In this document: positions 1 through 6,805 of the stretch, in pieces | Layout of the letters: every line of letters starts with the position of its first letter | Position numbering within the stretch: the first letter of the stretch is position 1 | Source: a bacterium | Lineage (GTDB): Bacteria; Patescibacteriota; Minisyncoccia; UBA6257; 02-FULL-45-10c | Reading direction: 5' to 3' | Assembly (NCBI GenBank): GCA_021799965.1 | Contig: JAJYZL010000032.1 | Coordinates: 1-6,805 of the forward strand | Length of the DNA stretch: 6,805 nucleotides | Position numbers and translations under genes: made by a program | The notes under the pieces: generated by a model | Told to the model about the DNA's origin: nothing | What the model saw: the letters and a program-made list of their open reading frames with translations, nothing else | Databases searched by the model: none

Positions 1-1254
1 CCGAATGGAACATATAATGTTTATTATTCTTTAAATCCGATTACGGATATTACTGCTCCCGGTGTTGAAATTGCAGCTACAGGTATTGTTCACGGAATTC
101 AATCTGCTACAACACTCTTAAAGGCTCCCGGATCAGATCAAAATGTTTCCTATTATTATGCTGTAGTTTGTCGTAGTGATGCTGGAATCTTAGGAAACCC
201 CGGCGTTACAAGTCAAGCTTTAACCAATATGGCAAAAGGCGTTACTGTAATTCATTGGGGCGCTCCCGCAAACTTTGTTGCCGATGCTGATTTAGGCGAG
301 TGGACTGGAGTTACTCCTTTTAGAATGTATCCAAGCGACCATAGCGGTACTGTCGTCCAAAATACAAAAATTCCGAATGATACGGTTTGCTCTGCTGATG
401 CATATATAGCAGTAGACCAGACTTATTTATATGTTGCCTTCCATGTTAATGCAAGCAACGTATATTACGATCCAAATTTGGATGCTACTGGTCTTTCATA
501 TGAAAATACATCTCCTGATCTTTTTATCGGATGCTATGATTGGCATGGAGTATCCCATACTGGTTTAGAAGCAGGCGCTCAACCAGATTATCATTTAAGA
601 TTTTCTCAAAATCATATAAGAATTGATAATATGGGAGTTGATACTTTAGAAGCTTACGGTACGGATTACGCTTGGAATCCAGCAAGATTCCCCGATCCTC
701 TTGCAGGCTATAATGTTGAAGCAAAAATTCCGTGGACAGATTTAGCTCATAAGGGAAGTAACGGCACTACAAGATCTGATAATTTATTTGCTCCACAAGA
801 AGGAATGAGGATTCCTATAGATTTCGAAATCAATAGTGTTAGCCCCGGCGCAACTTCAAGAGACGGACAATTAGATTATTCTCCAATTGCTCAAGGTAAT
901 TCATGGAGTAACGTAGCTCTCTGGTCATATACCTGGATAGGTAATAAGTGGTATGTAACGGGTGTAAAAGACAAAGGTAATTCTGTTGTTAATAGTTACC
1001 AGTTAGAACAAAATTATCCAAATCCGTTCAATCCCTCGACACAGATCAAATATTCTATAATGAAACCCGGAATGGTATCATTAAAGATATATGATATTTT
1101 GGGCCGAGAAGTAGCAACATTGATAAATCAATTTCAATCACAGGGAACATACACGGTTAATTTCGATGCATCGAAATTATCAAGCGGAGTGTATTTCTAC
1201 AAAATAGAATCAGGTTCCTTTCAGAACGTAAAGAAAATGATGCTGCTTAAGTAA
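1..1254 (+). CDS. Secreted FnIII-CBM9-like protein with T9SS sorting domain (5' partial)
   Basis: This is the C-terminal 417 residues of a secreted protein. The frame is open from base 1, so the ATG at 229 (residue 77) is internal and the true start lies upstream. Residues 1 to about 75 resemble the end of a fibronectin III-like domain (YYYAVV at 51-56). Residues about 85-312 look like a CBM9-type carbohydrate-binding domain: an 'ADADLGEW' opening at 94-101, then 'AYIAVDQTYLYVAFHV', then 'AGYNVEAKIPW'. Family members bind sugars and often sit on glycoside hydrolases, so a catalytic domain may lie upstream, but none is visible. Residues 332-417 are a type A T9SS sorting domain (NYPNPFNPST, 'YDILGREVATL', terminal 'KKMMLLK'), which directs export across the outer membrane and is normally removed. 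The gene ends in tandem TAA stops just before a hairpin terminator. The sorting domain is certain, the CBM9 call is good, and the substrate is unknown. Confidence 0.9.
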   Translation, partial: PNGTYNVYYSLNPITDITAPGVEIAATGIVHGIQSATTLLKAPGSDQNVSYYYAVVCRSDAGILGNPGVTSQALTNMAKGVTVIHWGAPANFVADADLGEWTGVTPFRMYPSDHSGTVVQNTKIPNDTVCSADAYIAVDQTYLYVAFHVNASNVYYDPNLDATGLSYENTSPDLFIGCYDWHGVSHTGLEAGAQPDYHLRFSQNHIRIDNMGVDTLEAYGTDYAWNPARFPDPLAGYNVEAKIPWTDLAHKGSNGTTRSDNLFAPQEGMRIPIDFEINSVSPGATSRDGQLDYSPIAQGNSWSNVALWSYTWIGNKWYVTGVKDKGNSVVNSYQLEQNYPNPFNPSTQIKYSIMKPGMVSLKIYDILGREVATLINQFQSQGTYTVNFDASKLSSGVYFYKIESGSFQNVKKMMLLK

Positions 1255-1268
1255 TAATCAGAGCACAG

Positions 1269-1305
1269 ATGCAGTCCCGGGTAAGCCGGGACTGCATTTA
1301 TTTAT
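1269..1305 (+). terminator. Intrinsic terminator after the CBM9-like gene
   Basis: A perfect 12-bp inverted repeat (arms 1269-1280 and 1286-1297, arm sequence ATGCAGTCCCGG) encloses a 5-base GTAAG loop. It is followed by a T-rich but interrupted tail (TTATTTAT). It begins 12 bases after the second TAA stop. The GC-rich stem in an AT-rich gap and the position directly after a stop codon support Rho-independent termination of the upstream gene. The tail is weaker than a classic run of T. Confidence 0.85.
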
Positions 1306-1316
1306 CATTGGGTTCG

Positions 1317-1344
1317 TTTGAATAAAAAATCATTATAATATTTG
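1317..1344 (+). promoter_or_regulatory. Candidate promoter for the TonB receptor operon
   Basis: In the AT-rich gap after the terminator there is a TTTG at 1317-1320 and a TATAATATTTG stretch at 1334-1344. The Bacteroidota housekeeping sigma factor prefers TTTG or TTG about 20 bases before TAnnTTTG. Here the downstream box is one base too long (TA-ATA-TTTG) and the spacing is short at about 15 bases. The TATAAT at 1334-1339 also matches a generic -10 box, but no -35 box sits at the usual 17 bases. The position between a terminator and the next gene is the best argument; the motif match alone is weak. Confidence 0.35.
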
Positions 1345-1357
1345 GGAAAAAAAGATC

Positions 1358-4087
1358 ATGTGTAAATGCGATAATCGGAAATTATTAAAAGCAAACCGCT
1401 TTCTGATAAAAATGCAGAAACTGTTTTTCATCTCAATTTTGTTTCTAACAGGCATGTCTTATGCGGGCACTACCGGAAAGTTATCCGGCAGAATAACGGA
1501 CGCTCAGACAGGCGAAGCGTTGATAGGTGCTAATGTAATAATAGAAGGCACATATATGGGTGCAGCCGCAGATGTAAACGGGTATTATTACATTAACAAT
1601 ATACCGCCGGGAGACTATACCGTAATGGTAAGCGCGGTTGGTTATGAAAAAGTAGTAGTGCATAAAGTTCCGATAAAGATAGATCTGACATTTTCACTTG
1701 ATGTAAAACTTAACCAAAAATCAGTTAGTGCAAAGGAAGTAGTAATTACAGCTGAGCGTCCTTTGGTTCAAAAAGATCTTACCTCCTCTTCGGTAACGGT
1801 ATCTGCCAGTGAAATCAGCATGATGCCTGTGGAAAGCGTAGGTCAGATAATAAATCTACAAGCGGGAGTTGTGGGCGGACATTTCAGAGGCGGCCGTTCC
1901 GATGAAGTATCATATTTGGTTGACGGATTACCGGTGACGGATCCTTATGACGGAGGACTTCCTCTACAAGTAGAAAACTCATCGATCCGAGAAATGGAAG
2001 TTATCAGCGGAACATTTAATGCTGAATATGGACAGGCAATGTCTGGTATAGTTAATATAGTAACACAAGATGGATCGCAAACCTTTCATGGTTCTCTTTC
2101 GGCATATATGGGAGATTACGTAACAACCCATACAAATATTTTCCCAAACATAGGCAGACTGACATCCTTCAGAACAAAGAATTATGAATTTAGCCTAAGC
2201 GGCCCGACGAAGGTACTAAGTCATCTTACATTTTTTATGACAGGCAGGTATTATCACGATAACGGTTACTTGTACGGAAAGCGGGTATACAATGTTTCGG
2301 ATAAATCACCTTTTGCACTAAAAGATCCGAATGGTTTTGCTATACTAGATCCTAACGGTAATCCTGTTTATATCTACACTCATACGGGCGACGGATCATT
2401 TGTTCCGATGAATCCTACGGAAAGATATTCATTTAACGGAAAGCTGACCTACTCACTGCCAGATTTAAAGTTTACATACAGTGCATTTTGGAATAAGGAT
2501 TGGAATAAATATTTTAGTCAGGCCTGGGCATGGACACCGGATGGTATAATGAATAATTATATGAACAATCTAATTCAAAGTTTCCAGATATCTCATGTTC
2601 CCTCGCAGAGTGTTTATCAGACATTAAAATTTTCTGTTAACAGATATGACTATACAGGCTATGTTTATGCAGATCCTTATGACAGCCGTTATGTTGATCC
2701 ATATCAGGGCGCACCGATATCAAATTATACATTCCAATCAGGCGGTCAGCAAACTGGCCGTTATAAACGCACCACGATACAGAGCACATTGCAGTGGCAG
2801 TTAAACGCACAGGTCTCGAGAATACATAAGATAGGCGTAGGAGCAGAGGCTGATTGGTATAAGCTTTATAACCATGATAACAATGTGGTAAATTTAACGC
2901 CGAATGACACGGCCTTCACACTAGGCTACAGGCAGTTAGGGACGACAGACAATGAGGAATATACAAAGTATCCTATGGCATTTTCGGCTTATATCCAGGA
3001 TAAAGCAGAATATGATATAATGATTTTGAATTTTGGAGTCAGGTTTGATTATTTTAATGCAAACTCAAAATATCTAGCCGACTTAAGAAACCCGATGCGA
3101 GATACAAATTTTGTGAATGCGGGACAAATGATAAAAGCCACACCAAAGATGCAGATAAGTCCCCGCTTGGGAATTTCTTTTCCTATAACCGACAGAGGAA
3201 TAATACATTTTTCTTATGGACACTTCTTTCAAATACCGAGCTTCTCTAATCTTTATGTAAACCCGGATATAATAGTTGTTCCGAGTACAACACTGTCATC
3301 GGTAGTCGGAAACCCGGACTTGAAGGCACAAGAGACAGTAATGTATGAGATAGGACTTCAGCAGGGGTTAGCCTCAGACTTGTCATTGGATTTTACGGTA
3401 TACTACAGAGACATCAGAAATCTTTTGGGCATGGAAATTATCAACACATATCAGGGTGTTAATTATGCAAGATTTGTTAATAGAGATTACGGAAATGTAA
3501 AAGGATTTATACTTACACTGGATAAAAGGTTTGGAGACTTTTTTAGCGCTAAATTAGATTACACCTACCAGATAGCCGAAGGCGATGCCTCCGATCCAAT
3601 GTCAGTGTTTTATAATAATCAAACAAGTCCACCGATTGAAACAAATAAAACATTTGTACCGTTAAATTGGGATCAGCGCTCTACGTTAAATTTATCATTC
3701 AATTTTGGTCAGGCCAACAATTGGAATGTGGGATTGATTTTTAATTATGGTTCAGGATTTCCGTACACAGAAGACGTAAGGGTATCCGAAGGAATCAGGT
3801 TTGAAAACGGAGGATTAAAACCGCCGACATATAATGTAGACATGAGAGCGGAGAAATACTTCAAAGTCGGCGGAATAAATTTGAATGCTTTTTTACTTGT
3901 GTACAATCTGTTAGATATAAAGAATGAAGTAAATGTAAACTCAGCAAGCGGCCGGGCAAATATAGATTTATATACAAATCTTGCAGGAACGCTTTACGCC
4001 TTAAATACAATTCAACAATACTTAAACGATCCCACAAGTTTTTCGGCGCCAAGACAGGTACGCATTGGCTTTACTGTAGGATTTTAG
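1358..4087 (+). CDS. TonB-dependent outer-membrane receptor with CarboxypepD_reg-like domain
   Basis: This 909-residue protein should sit in the outer membrane and import a ligand using TonB-ExbBD energy. A signal peptide is clear (MQKLFFISILFLTGMSYA, residues 19-36, cleavage after Ala36). Residues about 39-122 form a CarboxypepD_reg-like beta-sandwich ('GRITDAQTGEALIGANV', 'YYINNIPPGDYTVMVSAVGY'). 'KEVVITAERP' at 126-135 resembles a TonB box. The plug spans about 138-240 ('RGGRSDEVSYLVDGLPVTDPY', 'NAEYGQAMSGIVNIVTQDG'). The rest is a beta-barrel with 'YNLLDIKNEVNVNSASGRA' near 849-867 and a terminal phenylalanine typical of barrels folded by BAM. The coordinates give the longest frame. ATG 1412 starts exactly at the signal peptide and may be the real start, because the 18 preceding residues hold the only two cysteines of the protein. 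No SusD gene follows, so this is not evidently a SusC-type glycan transporter. The family is sure; the substrate is unknown. Confidence 0.95.
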   Translation: MCKCDNRKLLKANRFLIKMQKLFFISILFLTGMSYAGTTGKLSGRITDAQTGEALIGANVIIEGTYMGAAADVNGYYYINNIPPGDYTVMVSAVGYEKVVVHKVPIKIDLTFSLDVKLNQKSVSAKEVVITAERPLVQKDLTSSSVTVSASEISMMPVESVGQIINLQAGVVGGHFRGGRSDEVSYLVDGLPVTDPYDGGLPLQVENSSIREMEVISGTFNAEYGQAMSGIVNIVTQDGSQTFHGSLSAYMGDYVTTHTNIFPNIGRLTSFRTKNYEFSLSGPTKVLSHLTFFMTGRYYHDNGYLYGKRVYNVSDKSPFALKDPNGFAILDPNGNPVYIYTHTGDGSFVPMNPTERYSFNGKLTYSLPDLKFTYSAFWNKDWNKYFSQAWAWTPDGIMNNYMNNLIQSFQISHVPSQSVYQTLKFSVNRYDYTGYVYADPYDSRYVDPYQGAPISNYTFQSGGQQTGRYKRTTIQSTLQWQLNAQVSRIHKIGVGAEADWYKLYNHDNNVVNLTPNDTAFTLGYRQLGTTDNEEYTKYPMAFSAYIQDKAEYDIMILNFGVRFDYFNANSKYLADLRNPMRDTNFVNAGQMIKATPKMQISPRLGISFPITDRGIIHFSYGHFFQIPSFSNLYVNPDIIVVPSTTLSSVVGNPDLKAQETVMYEIGLQQGLASDLSLDFTVYYRDIRNLLGMEIINTYQGVNYARFVNRDYGNVKGFILTLDKRFGDFFSAKLDYTYQIAEGDASDPMSVFYNNQTSPPIETNKTFVPLNWDQRSTLNLSFNFGQANNWNVGLIFNYGSGFPYTEDVRVSEGIRFENGGLKPPTYNVDMRAEKYFKVGGINLNAFLLVYNLLDIKNEVNVNSASGRANIDLYTNLAGTLYALNTIQQYLNDPTSFSAPRQVRIGFTVGF

Positions 4088-4098
4088 ATAAATCGATT

Positions 4099-4103
4099 AG
4101 GAG
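4099..4103 (+). promoter_or_regulatory. Shine-Dalgarno site for the downstream exported protein
   Basis: AGGAG lies 8 bases before ATG 4112, inside the 24-base gap after the receptor stop. It fixes the start of the next gene, whose first 21 residues form a clean signal peptide. Neither candidate start of the receptor gene has a comparable site. Confidence 0.75.
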
Positions 4104-4111
4104 AATATAGA

Positions 4112-6805
4112 ATGAAACTGAAGATTTTAATTATTCTTTTTTTATTAGGCACGGGGTTAAATATAACCTTAGCACAAATGGACATTGGCCAGCCGGACCC
4201 AAGAATTCAGCTGTACCGGAACGATCCATATGGAAACTTTTCCTACAGAAGGCAGAGTATAATGGTCGGAAATAGAATAAATACATTATTCTACAACGAC
4301 GGCGAGGTCGGTAAATGGCTATATGCCCCAACAATCGAATGGCCAGCAGGTTCAGGTCATAACTATCTCGATGGTCAGGCAATTTTAATTGGTGCAAGAG
4401 TAACCACGCCAACCGGTATGAGAATCGATCCAATCATCTCAGCATACAGAGAAGAGTACAGCATGGATCCAATTACTCAAGTACCATGGGGTTTGGAACC
4501 TGTGCCGGGTTATGCAAATCCTAAAAGTACAAATATTGCTATAAATATCGATCCGACTTCCTTCCCGCCTACCTGGCCTATTTCATTAGGATTAGACCCT
4601 TCGTGGAATGGTAAATGGTATGGTTATTTTGGTAAAGGGGTAATGAACGCCGACTTTGAAACTTTCTTTGTATTGGATGATTCACAGGATAAAAAATTCA
4701 CTAAAACTCCTTATTTTTTCTATCCATTAGCCAACGATTCCAACCGTGCGGGTTTAGGCTTAAGGGTTGAAGTGAGAGGTTTTCAGTGGTCTCATGTGTT
4801 AGCCGAAGATATAATCTTTTGGCATTATGATATCGTCAACCTTTCAGACTATACATACGACAGTACTGCCTTTGGGTTTTATGCAGATCCCGGAGTTGGC
4901 GGCGCCAATGCTACAGAACCGGGAAACAGCGCGTACTTCAATACGGCATTAGACATCGCATATTCATGGGCTCCCGGAGGACTTGGAAATCCGGGTAACT
5001 GGAAGACCGGCTATATGGGTTATGCATATTTGGAAAGTCCGGGCAATCCCTTTGACGGAATTGATAATGACCAGGACGGAATGATAGACGAAAGACGAGA
5101 TGATAATATCGATAATAATCATAACTGGGTTTCATTTGGAGATTTGAACGGCAACGGTAAATGGGATGCCGGAGAGCCATTGAATGATGACGTCGGGCGC
5201 GATGGTCTTGGTCCCTGGGATCTTGGCTATACAGGTCCTGATGAAGGTGAAGGCGATGGACTGCCGACTCACGGAGAGCCTCATTTTGACGAGACTGATA
5301 AAGATGAGTCAGATCAAATAGGATTAACTGCCGTTTCTATCTATGTGCTTGCAGATAAAGGACCTTTGGCTGGCTGGCCTAAAAATGATGGACCGATGTG
5401 GCAGAAAATGAATAATGGATTCAAAGATACACTTCAGCAGAATGTTAATATCAGTATGGTATTCGCATCAGGTCCGTTTCCTCTTGGTAAAGGCTTAAGA
5501 GAGAGATTTTCTTTAGCTCTGGTAATGGGTAATGACTTAAATAATTTATTATTTAATAAAGAAACGGTACAGCAAATATATAATGCAAATTATAATTTTT
5601 CGAAACCGCCTTATACACCGACAGTAAGTTCGGTTGCCGGAGATAAAAGGGTTTTCTTGTATTGGAATAGTATCGCCGAACAATCAAGAGACCCATACCT
5701 TGGTTTTGAGAATAATGACCCCAAGCAAGGATATAAAAAATCTTTTGAAGGCTATACAATTTACAGAAGCTTAGATCCTCAATTTAATGATGTAAAGTTG
5801 ATAACTGACTCACAGGGAGAACCTAAATACTGGAAACCGATAGCCCAATTTGATATAGCTGACTCAATCTCCGGTCCTGATCCAGTTGGAATAAACGGCG
5901 CCCATTTTTGGAGAGGCAGCAATACCGGTCTTCAGCATTCGTTTGTAGATACTACGGTTGAAAACGGTAAGACATATTATTATGCAGTATGCTCTTATTC
6001 AAAAGGCGATCCTAATAAAGGAACAACCGGTCTGCAGCCTACAGAATGCTCAAAAATCATTAGGGAGGATTACGCCGGTAATATTACCTTTGTAGATATC
6101 AACTGTGCGGTTGTTACACCGAATGCCCCGGTAGCAGGTTATGTCCCACCTCAAATTGTGGGAGATATAAGCAAGGTTACTCAGGGCGTTGGTACGGGTT
6201 CTATAAGCGCGCAGGTATTAAACCCGGAAACAGTAAATGACGGCGCGCAGTATATCATTAAATTTAATTCTCAAGGAACTTTCCCGAATTACCGTACATC
6301 TTCTTATAGTGTAGTAAGAAATTATAACGGCACAGCGGACACTCTGCAAAGTAATGTTGACGCAACAGTATTTGGTCCTACCATTTTTAGTCCGCCGTTT
6401 GACGGGATGGTATTTTCATTCAGCAATGATACGACTGTGGCAATAAACGATTCATTGACTGGATGGTATGTCGGTAAAAGCAATCTGAATATGAGTGTAG
6501 TGCCCGATATGACATCTCCTAATTTAGACTTCAAATGGCCAACCGACTATGAAATGGATTTCTTTGATCATAATGTAGATACAACAAAACAGACAAAGAT
6601 ACCGGTCGACTTTACAGTAACGGATATTTCAACCGGCAATCCAGTAAGCGCTGAAGTTTTGGATAATGATCATTCAAAAACACTGACACTGGGTGATTTT
6701 ATAATCTTTACTCAGAAAATAGGGACTCAAACCAAATACACTTGGAGAGTACTGTATCAGCCACCACAAAATCCCGGTCTGACTCCTGTATTTCCGCAGG
6801 CAGGT
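4112..6805 (+). CDS. Large exported protein with EF-hand-like acidic segment and FnIII-like domain (3' partial)
   Basis: The frame is open for 898 codons from ATG 4112 to the window edge, so the C-terminus is missing. A signal peptide (residues 1-21, cleavage after 'NITLA') has no lipobox cysteine, so this is not a lipoprotein. Residues about 25-310 are aromatic-rich and beta-like, with no family I can name. Residues 315-402 are acidic: D318-N-D-Q-D-G resembles a thrombospondin-3 or dockerin-type loop, and D344-L-N-G-N-G-K-W-D-A-G-E355 fits the complete EF-hand loop pattern, followed by 'GEGDGLPTHGEPHFDETDKDESDQIG'. Residues about 499-650 look fibronectin III-like ('FEGYTIYRSLDPQFND', 'VENGKTYYYAV'). 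Residues from about 660 include 'VVTPNAPVAGYVPP' and more beta-rich sequence. It sits 24 bases after the TonB receptor and is probably cotranscribed, which suggests a surface or secreted partner of it. A T9SS sorting domain beyond the edge is likely by analogy with gene 1 but not seen. The exact function is unknown. Confidence 0.88.
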   Translation, partial: MKLKILIILFLLGTGLNITLAQMDIGQPDPRIQLYRNDPYGNFSYRRQSIMVGNRINTLFYNDGEVGKWLYAPTIEWPAGSGHNYLDGQAILIGARVTTPTGMRIDPIISAYREEYSMDPITQVPWGLEPVPGYANPKSTNIAINIDPTSFPPTWPISLGLDPSWNGKWYGYFGKGVMNADFETFFVLDDSQDKKFTKTPYFFYPLANDSNRAGLGLRVEVRGFQWSHVLAEDIIFWHYDIVNLSDYTYDSTAFGFYADPGVGGANATEPGNSAYFNTALDIAYSWAPGGLGNPGNWKTGYMGYAYLESPGNPFDGIDNDQDGMIDERRDDNIDNNHNWVSFGDLNGNGKWDAGEPLNDDVGRDGLGPWDLGYTGPDEGEGDGLPTHGEPHFDETDKDESDQIGLTAVSIYVLADKGPLAGWPKNDGPMWQKMNNGFKDTLQQNVNISMVFASGPFPLGKGLRERFSLALVMGNDLNNLLFNKETVQQIYNANYNFSKPPYTPTVSSVAGDKRVFLYWNSIAEQSRDPYLGFENNDPKQGYKKSFEGYTIYRSLDPQFNDVKLITDSQGEPKYWKPIAQFDIADSISGPDPVGINGAHFWRGSNTGLQHSFVDTTVENGKTYYYAVCSYSKGDPNKGTTGLQPTECSKIIREDYAGNITFVDINCAVVTPNAPVAGYVPPQIVGDISKVTQGVGTGSISAQVLNPETVNDGAQYIIKFNSQGTFPNYRTSSYSVVRNYNGTADTLQSNVDATVFGPTIFSPPFDGMVFSFSNDTTVAINDSLTGWYVGKSNLNMSVVPDMTSPNLDFKWPTDYEMDFFDHNVDTTKQTKIPVDFTVTDISTGNPVSAEVLDNDHSKTLTLGDFIIFTQKIGTQTKYTWRVLYQPPQNPGLTPVFPQAG

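Noticed and set aside
229..231. ATG 229 as the start of the CBM9-like gene
   Set aside because: The same frame is open without a stop back to base 1 and encodes a sensible FnIII-like end. The region after 229 has no signal peptide although the protein carries a T9SS sorting domain, which requires export by Sec first.
1298..1357. Riboswitch or attenuator before the receptor
   Set aside because: The only strong hairpin is the terminator directly after gene 1. The remaining 60 bases are AT-rich with no second stable stem or recognisable aptamer.
1358..4087. Naming the receptor SusC
   Set aside because: No SusD-like lipoprotein follows, and the protein has the AEYG-type plug of general CarboxypepD_reg TonB receptors. 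Calling it a glycan transporter would go beyond the sequence.
4131..4433. 100-codon antisense frame opposite the start of gene 3
   Set aside because: It lies opposite a well-supported gene with a Shine-Dalgarno site and signal peptide, and its translation is not protein-like. It is a shadow, as are the antisense frames at 524-724, 1481-1663, 3861-4052, 4938-5180, 5553-5759 and 6322-6534.
5054..5180. Cellulosome dockerin domain
   Set aside because: Dockerins are two near-identical 22-residue repeats. Here the two loops differ, the spacing does not fit, and the flanking helices are absent.

Overview
The window looks like chromosomal DNA of a free-living Gram-negative bacterium of the Bacteroidota/FCB group, most like the Ignavibacteria and their relatives. 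The main reason is the C-terminus of the first gene. It carries a type IX secretion (T9SS) type A sorting domain with the NYPNPFNPST signature, a 'YDILGREVATL' core and an '...SSGVYFYKI...KKMMLLK' ending, a form I associate with Ignavibacteria-like lineages. The assignment rests on recognised motifs, not on a database search.

Layout, all on the + strand: (1) positions 1-1254 hold the 3' part of a gene for a secreted modular protein (end of a fibronectin III-like domain, a CBM9-like carbohydrate-binding domain, then the T9SS sorting domain). The reading frame is open from base 1, so the true start lies before the window. (2) Positions 1255-1357 are intergenic and hold a strong 12-bp hairpin terminator followed by an AT-rich stretch with a plausible promoter. 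(3) Positions 1358-4087 encode a complete TonB-dependent outer-membrane receptor with a signal peptide, a CarboxypepD_reg-like domain, a plug and a beta-barrel. (4) After a 24-base gap with a good Shine-Dalgarno sequence, positions 4112-6805 hold the first 898 codons of a large exported protein. It has a signal peptide, an acidic Ca2+-binding-like segment containing one complete EF-hand-type loop, a fibronectin III-like domain and further beta-rich sequence. It runs off the window, so any sorting domain would be outside it.

Genes 2 and 3 look like an operon: an outer-membrane TonB transporter and a large exported partner that is neither a lipoprotein nor SusD-like. Gene 1 is probably a separate transcription unit that ends at the hairpin. 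The common theme is surface or secreted machinery for handling polymers or other large ligands, but the substrate cannot be read from the sequence. No RNA genes, mobile elements, CRISPR arrays or long DNA repeats were seen.
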